The notes beneath the pieces were generated by a model. The model was not told the DNA's origin, ran no database searches, and saw only the letters and a program-made list of their open reading frames with translations. A DNA stretch of 37,514 nucleotides from Clostridiales bacterium (GTDB lineage Bacteria; Bacillota; Clostridia; Lachnospirales; Lachnospiraceae). The number at the start of each line of letters is the position of its first letter. Position 1 is the stretch's first letter. Below, piece by piece: positions 33,146 to 37,514 of the stretch. The stretch is taken from NCBI GenBank assembly GCA_029338615.1, contig JAQYAS010000064.1, positions 1 to 37,514 of the forward strand, read 5' to 3'. A program made the translations under genes and the position numbers.

Positions 33146-34694
33146 GATCTTTCTGTTCCTCCAATATCTGGCCGATCAGCTCCCGCTCATCCATGTGCAC
33201 CTTACAACCGCCCACATCCTGATATGTTTCGTGTCCTTTTCCAGCTAATAATATAACATCCTTGCAATCAGCAATCTGAATTGCATATCGTATTGCCTCT
33301 TTCCTGTCAACTATCTTGACATATTTTCCTCCGGTACCGGCTATTCCGGATTCTATATCGGATATTATCGTCTCAGGATTCTCATTTCTTGGATTATCAC
33401 TGGTAATAATTGTAATGTCTGCCAATTTTCCGGCCACACTTCCCATGCCAGCCCTGCGGTTCCTTGCTCTTCCCCCACCGCAGCCAAACAGACATATAAT
33501 CCTACCGTTCGTATACTTTCTGAGAGTCTTGAGTATATTCTCCAGACTTGCTGCATTGTGTGCATAGTCAATATATATATTCAAACCCTTATACTTTGTA
33601 ATCCGCTCAAATCTTCCCGGTATATTGATCTCACACAGCGCCGAATTCAATATATCTTCCGGAATCCCAAGCATATCACCAACTGCACACACAGCCACCG
33701 CATTATACACATTGAACATCCCCGGTACACCCAGTGTTATATGACCTATACCGGTTTTGTTTCCTTCAACTTCTATTACCGTTCCAATGCAGCCTCTGTC
33801 ATTGTAATTTTCAACATGATATGCCCTGTAGTCGCCAACTATATCTTTAGCTGCTGTGTACATTCTTCTGTAATGCTTAACACCATATGTCCATATCGGT
33901 GTATGTTGCATTCTTGCCATAAAATAAAATTCAGGTGAGTATTTATCATCAGTGTTTATGACAGCACCCCTGCACATTCCCATCAGTGAACTCTTCCATC
34001 TTACATATTCCTCAAATGTAGCATGTTCACATTTTCCTATATGATCCGGTGATATATTAGTAATTATACCAATATCAAAATCCACACCATCTACTCTGCC
34101 CAGCATGAGTCCCTGGGACGACACTTCCATAACACATACTTCCACGTCATTATCTACCATATCCGCAATTTTTCTATAAAGACATACGGTTCCCGGGGTT
34201 GTATTGACTGCCGGACTCACAGTTACTCCGTCATCAATCTCAACCGTTCCTATCAATCCAGTCTTAACTTTGGCTTCCCTGAGAACTGATCTAAGCATAT
34301 ATGCAACTGTGGTTTTCCCCTTAGTCCCCGTAATTCCTATCATCATAAGTTTGTGGGATGGATAGTTCCAGAAATTGTTGCATAACTGTCCAATACCATC
34401 CCTGCTGTCTTCTAACCTGACAACAAATGAATTGCGGATATCATTTTCTGCATGCCCACCCGGTATATGATTATCAGCTGCTTCTATATCATCTGTAATA
34501 ACTATCCCTACAGCTCCTCTGGCCATTGCATCGTCGATATAACTGTGGCCATCCGTAATAATGCCTTTTCTGCAAATAAAAACTGCGCCTTCTGTTACTT
34601 TTCTCGAATCGTCCACCAGATCCAGCACTTCAACACCAAGATCACCCATCATGAGTTTATAGTCGATCCCCGCAAGCATCTCCGAAGCTTTCAT
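33120..34694 (-). CDS. murE: UDP-MurNAc-tripeptide ligase MurE (meso-DAP type)
   Basis: Adds the third amino acid to the peptidoglycan stem peptide in the cytoplasm. 524 aa. N-terminal UDP-binding domain (1-115), ATP-binding domain with GITGTKGKTTVAYML, VNTTPGT and MEVSSQGL (usually MEVSSHAL), then the C-terminal domain with the specificity motif DNPRNENP, whose DNPR signature indicates meso-diaminopimelate. ATG 34694 has GGGGGA 8 nt upstream; the in-frame GTG at 34709 overlaps that site. It is away from the usual dcw cluster, so it may be a second MurE or the only one moved here. MEVSSQ in place of MEVSSH at a conserved position is worth noting. Confidence 0.92.
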   Translation of the reverse strand: MKASEMLAGIDYKLMMGDLGVEVLDLVDDSRKVTEGAVFICRKGIITDGHSYIDDAMARGAVGIVITDDIEAADNHIPGGHAENDIRNSFVVRLEDSRDGIGQLCNNFWNYPSHKLMMIGITGTKGKTTVAYMLRSVLREAKVKTGLIGTVEIDDGVTVSPAVNTTPGTVCLYRKIADMVDNDVEVCVMEVSSQGLMLGRVDGVDFDIGIITNISPDHIGKCEHATFEEYVRWKSSLMGMCRGAVINTDDKYSPEFYFMARMQHTPIWTYGVKHYRRMYTAAKDIVGDYRAYHVENYNDRGCIGTVIEVEGNKTGIGHITLGVPGMFNVYNAVAVCAVGDMLGIPEDILNSALCEINIPGRFERITKYKGLNIYIDYAHNAASLENILKTLRKYTNGRIICLFGCGGGRARNRRAGMGSVAGKLADITIITSDNPRNENPETIISDIESGIAGTGGKYVKIVDRKEAIRYAIQIADCKDVILLAGKGHETYQDVGGCKVHMDERELIGQILEEQKDHVVCRCYS

Positions 34695-34712
34695 GAAAGC
34701 ATCCCCCACAAC

Positions 34713-34740
34713 TGAATAATTATTATATACATTATGTCAA
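34713..34740 (-). promoter_or_regulatory. Possible promoter of the murE-priA-def-fmt-rsmB-rlmN run
   Basis: A perfect TTGACA (34740-34735) is followed after 16 bp by TATTCA (34718-34713). A consensus TATAAT (34727-34722) also lies in between but only 7 bp from TTGACA. Either would give a very short leader before the GGGGGA site. Confidence 0.4.
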
Positions 34741-34763
34741 TGTCTGCTTGGTTGTGCGTCCGC

Positions 34764-34801
34764 TTAAAAATAGGAGGCTGTGCCAAACAGCGCCAACCTC
34801 C
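34764..34801 (-). terminator. Rho-independent terminator after rpoZ
   Basis: GGAGG (left arm end at 34801) and CCTCC (34773-34777) enclose an inner GCTGT-TTGGC-ACAGC stem; on the minus strand TATTTTTAAG follows. It lies 32 bp past the rpoZ stop and before the murE promoter, ending the rqcH-yloC-gmk-rpoZ run. Pairing is interrupted by a bulge. Confidence 0.7.
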
Positions 34802-34833
34802 ATACTTTAAATCTATCAATTTTATATATTACA

Positions 34834-35073
34834 CTAATCCTCGTCAGCTCCTACAATTTTTACCTTGCCATGATACAGCTCATCAACGGCAATTGATAAA
34901 GGCTTCTTCTTTGGATCTGCAGCAACAAGAGGCTCCTGTCCATCTATGATCTCTCTTGCTCTCTTGGCTGTTGCAAGAACTATTGAATATCTGCTGTTTA
35001 CCACAGGCTGTTCACCTGGCTCAACCTCTGCATTTACTACTGACATTAAATCTGTGTATGATGGATGTAACAT
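34834..35073 (-). CDS. rpoZ: RNA polymerase omega subunit
   Basis: Small subunit that helps RNA polymerase assembly. 79 aa, typical. It starts MLHPSYTDL (in place of the usual MxxPSxxxL) and has NSRYSIVLATAKRAREI, the conserved omega helix, then PLSIAVDELYHGKVKI at the end. ATG with GGGGAT about 10 nt upstream. Follows gmk by 66 bp, the standard arrangement. Confidence 0.95.
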   Translation of the reverse strand: MLHPSYTDLMSVVNAEVEPGEQPVVNSRYSIVLATAKRAREIIDGQEPLVAADPKKKPLSIAVDELYHGKVKIVGADED

Positions 35074-35139
35074 AATATTAGATCCCCTTTCTTAAATGAT
35101 TATTTATTTGCTTAATGTATTTATATCCTGTTTAATTTA

Positions 35140-35778
35140 TCAGAGTTTGTCAATATCTGCAAGTTCTTCTTTAATTCCTGCTATATATTCCATCTGATTT
35201 TCTCTTCTGCAACTGTAACTTCTGATAACAGAATCCACTGTGTTGATACATTCCTCAAGATCGTCATTCACTATGACATAATCATACTTGTCCATATCCT
35301 CAGCTTCCTCTGTAGCCTTGCGCAGTCTCTTCAGAATTGTCTCCTCTGATTCTGTACCTCTTCCAGAAAGCCTGTTCTTGAGCTCTCTGATACTAGGTGC
35401 AGATATGAAAATAAGTAACGCATCCGGGAACTGTTTCTTGACATTAAGGGCACCCATAACTTCTATTTCAAGTATGATATCTCTGCCCTCCTCAAGGCTT
35501 TCCTCCACGTATTTCTTTGGAGTTCCATAATAATTCTCAACATACTGTGTCCACTCTATAAATCCGCCATAATCTATAAGGTTTTCGAATTCGGCTTTCT
35601 CCATAAAGTAGTATTCTCTTCCATTTACTTCGCCCTCCCTTGGTGCTCTGGTTGTGGCCGAAGTGGAAAGATTATATCCAAAATCTGACACAAGTCTCTT
35701 AACAACTGTTCCCTTTCCCACTCCTGAGAAACCCGATATAACTATGAGTGAACCTCTCTTTGCATTCTTGTCTGCCAT
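35140..35778 (-). CDS. gmk: Guanylate kinase
   Basis: Phosphorylates GMP to GDP. 212 aa. P-loop ISGFSGVGKGTVVKRL, the GMP-binding region STSATTRAPREGEVNGREYYFM, and EWTQYVENYYGTP; the lid and the NDDLEECINTVDSVI end match the family. ATG with AGGTAGGA just upstream. Between yloC and rpoZ, as in most Firmicutes. Confidence 0.97.
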   Translation of the reverse strand: MADKNAKRGSLIVISGFSGVGKGTVVKRLVSDFGYNLSTSATTRAPREGEVNGREYYFMEKAEFENLIDYGGFIEWTQYVENYYGTPKKYVEESLEEGRDIILEIEVMGALNVKKQFPDALLIFISAPSIRELKNRLSGRGTESEETILKRLRKATEEAEDMDKYDYVIVNDDLEECINTVDSVIRSYSCRRENQMEYIAGIKEELADIDKL

Positions 35779-35812
35779 GTTATCCTACCTCTGTCTGATA
35801 ATTCTATTCCCG

Positions 35813-36691
35813 TTATTCCAAATTCTGTATCTGTTCTCTGACCTTTTCTATATCTGTTTTCAACTGTATCGCCCTGTCTGAAACATCCAGAGAATTTGCT
35901 TTAGAGAGTATTGTATTCGCCTCTCTGTTCATCTCCTGTGCTATGAAGTCAAGCTTCCTTCCAACGCTGCCTCCATCCTCAAGGATTTTTCTGGTGCTTC
36001 CTATATGACTTTTGAGTCTGACTGTCTCCTCATCTACGCATATCTTATCTGCATAGATCACAACCTCAGTTGCTATTCTGTTTTCATCTATTACAGGATT
36101 ATCAAGCACTTCTCTGATCTTGTCAGTCAGCTTGTTTCTGTAGTCCTCAACAAGCGAAGGGGATATCTCTTCTATATATTCAACAGCTTCCTGCATTACG
36201 TCCAGTTTGGAGAGCATGTCATTCTTAAGATTCTCGCCCTCTGTAATCCTTGATCTCACAAACATATCAGCTGCCTCATCAAGAGAAGTCTGCAGGATCT
36301 TCCAGAGTGCATCCTGATCCACTGTCTTCTCTTCAACCGTAAACACATCCGGAAATCCACCGAGTACATCCGGTGTCACATCACACGACATACCAAATTC
36401 ATCAGCCATCTCTTTAAAATAACTCATGTATTTTGCTGCAACATCCCTGTTATATTTCAACTTTACATTGTCCTCACCAAATTCTTCATAGGTGATAAAC
36501 ACATCAACTTTTCCTCTCTCGATATATTTCTTGAGATACGATCTGATCGTAGTCTCAAAAAAACTTATCTTCTTAGGAAGTTTTATATTTATATCACAAA
36601 ATCTGTGGTTTACAGATTTCATCTCCACAACTATCTTATATGAGTCTGTAACTCTCTCGCTACGGCCAAAGCCTGTCATACTTTTTATCAT
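35813..36691 (-). CDS. yloC: YicC/YloC-family endoribonuclease
   Basis: 292 aa. The N-terminus MIKSMTGFGRSE and the segment EMKSVNHRFCDINIKLP are diagnostic; the C-terminus KLDFIAQEMNREANTILSKANSLDVSDRAIQLKTDIEKVREQIQNLE is the most conserved part of the family and holds the acidic and basic residues linked to metal-dependent RNase activity in E. coli YicC. ATG 36691 has GGGAGA 5 nt upstream; the frame extends to 36733 without a site. It precedes gmk and rpoZ. Confidence 0.94.
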   Translation of the reverse strand: MIKSMTGFGRSERVTDSYKIVVEMKSVNHRFCDINIKLPKKISFFETTIRSYLKKYIERGKVDVFITYEEFGEDNVKLKYNRDVAAKYMSYFKEMADEFGMSCDVTPDVLGGFPDVFTVEEKTVDQDALWKILQTSLDEAADMFVRSRITEGENLKNDMLSKLDVMQEAVEYIEEISPSLVEDYRNKLTDKIREVLDNPVIDENRIATEVVIYADKICVDEETVRLKSHIGSTRKILEDGGSVGRKLDFIAQEMNREANTILSKANSLDVSDRAIQLKTDIEKVREQIQNLE

Positions 36692-36750
36692 ATCTGTCTC
36701 CCAAATCATGTCATCAGATGCTATGCTGTACAACTCTGATAACAGATAAT

Positions 36751-36779
36751 ATATTATACTTCACACCTCGTCAAAAATC
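36751..36779 (-). promoter_or_regulatory. Predicted sigma-A promoter of yloC-gmk-rpoZ
   Basis: Minus strand TTGATT (36779-36774), exactly 17 bp, consensus TATAAT (36756-36751). It lies in the gap after rqcH, about 60 nt before the yloC start, so yloC-gmk-rpoZ can be transcribed apart from rqcH. Confidence 0.65.
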
Positions 36780-36785
36780 AATTTT

Positions 36786-37514
36786 TTATTGTATTTCCTT
36801 TATTCCCGTTATGTTCGGTTCTGACACCATAGAATAGTTGGTATGATAGATAACAAAACCAGGCTTTGCCCCTGCCGGCTTTTTGATGTTTCTTCTCTCT
36901 GTATAATCTATCTCAACCTTTGGTGCCGTCCGGCCTGATGAATAATATGCAGCCAGTCTGGCTGCCTCCTCATATGTAGAGTCCGGAAGCTCTCCTGCTC
37001 CTTCAAGTCTTACTATAACATGTGAACCTGGCATCTTCTTGGCATGAAACCACATATCACCGCCATTTGCAATTTTGAACGTGAGTTCATCATTCTGCAG
37101 ATTATTCTTACCCACATACATATGAAAACCATCGCTTGAAATGTAATGAAGCGGCTTAACCTTCGCTGATTTCCTTTCACCCTTACGACCATATCTTCCC
37201 TTTATATATCCACAGGATATAAGCTCCTCTTTAACCTGTCCCAGGGAGTTCTCATCTATGGCCATGTCAAGAAATGTCTGAACGGACTGCAGATGTTCCA
37301 GCTCACTTCTGGTTGTCTCAGTCAACTCTGTAAGCGCCTCATAGGTTCTCTTGAGCTTGTTATATTTTGAAAAATATCTTTTCGAATTATCCATAACCGA
37401 TATCGTCTTGTCAAGAGGTATCCTGACCATCTCATTTGTATAGTAATTAAGTGCCTCCAGACTATCAGCTCCCGGTTCTATTCCATATCCATAAGTATTG
37501 ATCAGCTCTCCATA
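36786..37514 (-). CDS. rqcH: NFACT family protein (RqcH/FbpA), C-terminal part, cut by window edge
   Basis: The open frame runs from the window end, so the N-terminal half is missing; 242 codons are present. Visible: YGELINTYGYGI (family K/YGELIxxY), a long helical pair forming the coiled coil (LDKTISVMDNSKRYFSKYNKLKRTYEAL onward), then the NFACT-R domain with HYISSDGFHMYVGKNNLQNDELTFKIANGGDMWFHAKKMPGSHVIVRL, where the DMWFHAKxxPGSHVIV stretch is diagnostic. RqcH binds stalled 50S-peptidyl-tRNA and drives alanine tailing in Gram-positives; some are called fibronectin-binding proteins. Next to yloC as usual. Confidence 0.93.
   Translation of the reverse strand, partial: YGELINTYGYGIEPGADSLEALNYYTNEMVRIPLDKTISVMDNSKRYFSKYNKLKRTYEALTELTETTRSELEHLQSVQTFLDMAIDENSLGQVKEELISCGYIKGRYGRKGERKSAKVKPLHYISSDGFHMYVGKNNLQNDELTFKIANGGDMWFHAKKMPGSHVIVRLEGAGELPDSTYEEAARLAAYYSSGRTAPKVEIDYTERRNIKKPAGAKPGFVIYHTNYSMVSEPNITGIKEIQ

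Noticed and set aside
1-37514. CRISPR arrays, tRNA or rRNA genes, insertion sequences, phage genes
   Set aside because: No regularly spaced repeats, no cloverleaf or rRNA-like stretches in the short intergenic gaps, and no transposase or integrase among the translated frames.

Overview
The window looks like core chromosome of a Gram-positive anaerobe of class Clostridia, most likely family Lachnospiraceae (Coprococcus-like is a guess). The basis is a PolC-type replicative polymerase, a PASTA-domain Ser/Thr kinase with its PP2C phosphatase next to rsgA-rpe-thiN, an MEP isoprenoid pathway, a DAP-type MurE, an NFACT/RqcH-yloC-gmk-rpoZ run and a moderately AT-rich composition. Most of the window is conserved housekeeping synteny, almost all on the minus strand. 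I saw no insertion sequence, prophage, CRISPR array, tRNA or rRNA, and no gene-free stretch longer than 300 bases.

Layout in + coordinates: (1) 16-11303, minus strand: pyrH-frr-uppS-cdsA-dxr-rseP-ispG-polC, linking UMP kinase, ribosome recycling, undecaprenyl and phospholipid precursors, MEP enzymes, site-2 protease and replicative polymerase. (2) 11478-13855: an LCP-family cell-wall protein and a Cof-type HAD phosphatase. (3) 13960-16287: two RlmH-family genes facing each other tail to tail, plus an SSS-type transporter. (4) 16532-18571, plus strand: a Na/phosphate symporter with a PhoU domain. (5) 18650-21679: a complete agr-type quorum-sensing locus, agrDB on minus and agrCA on plus, with the small agrD recovered by hand. 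(6) 21711-26880, minus: prpC-prkC-rsgA-rpe-thiN. (7) 26959-34694, minus: murE-priA-def-fmt-rsmB-rlmN. (8) 34834-37514, minus: rqcH (cut by the window edge)-yloC-gmk-rpoZ.

The most interesting observation is the RlmH pair. The minus-strand copy (RlmH-A, 153 aa) keeps the SAM-binding GGSLG and the TFPHQLMR knot motif. It has lost the conserved N-terminal EYxKRLxxY helix and the C-terminal YRA...YHK tail. The plus-strand copy (RlmH-B, 132 aa) keeps exactly those two parts and has lost the SAM and knot motifs. This reciprocal loss suggests an obligate heteromeric rRNA methyltransferase that evolved from the usual RlmH homodimer.

Secondary points are: tandem AgrA/LytTR-type 9-12-9 repeats upstream of agrDB; 11-bp-spaced PHO-box-like hexamers in the leader of the phosphate transporter; a perfect 10-bp hairpin between the Shine-Dalgarno and the start codon of ispG; and a terminator after rlmN whose stem carries the -35 of the prpC-prkC promoter.
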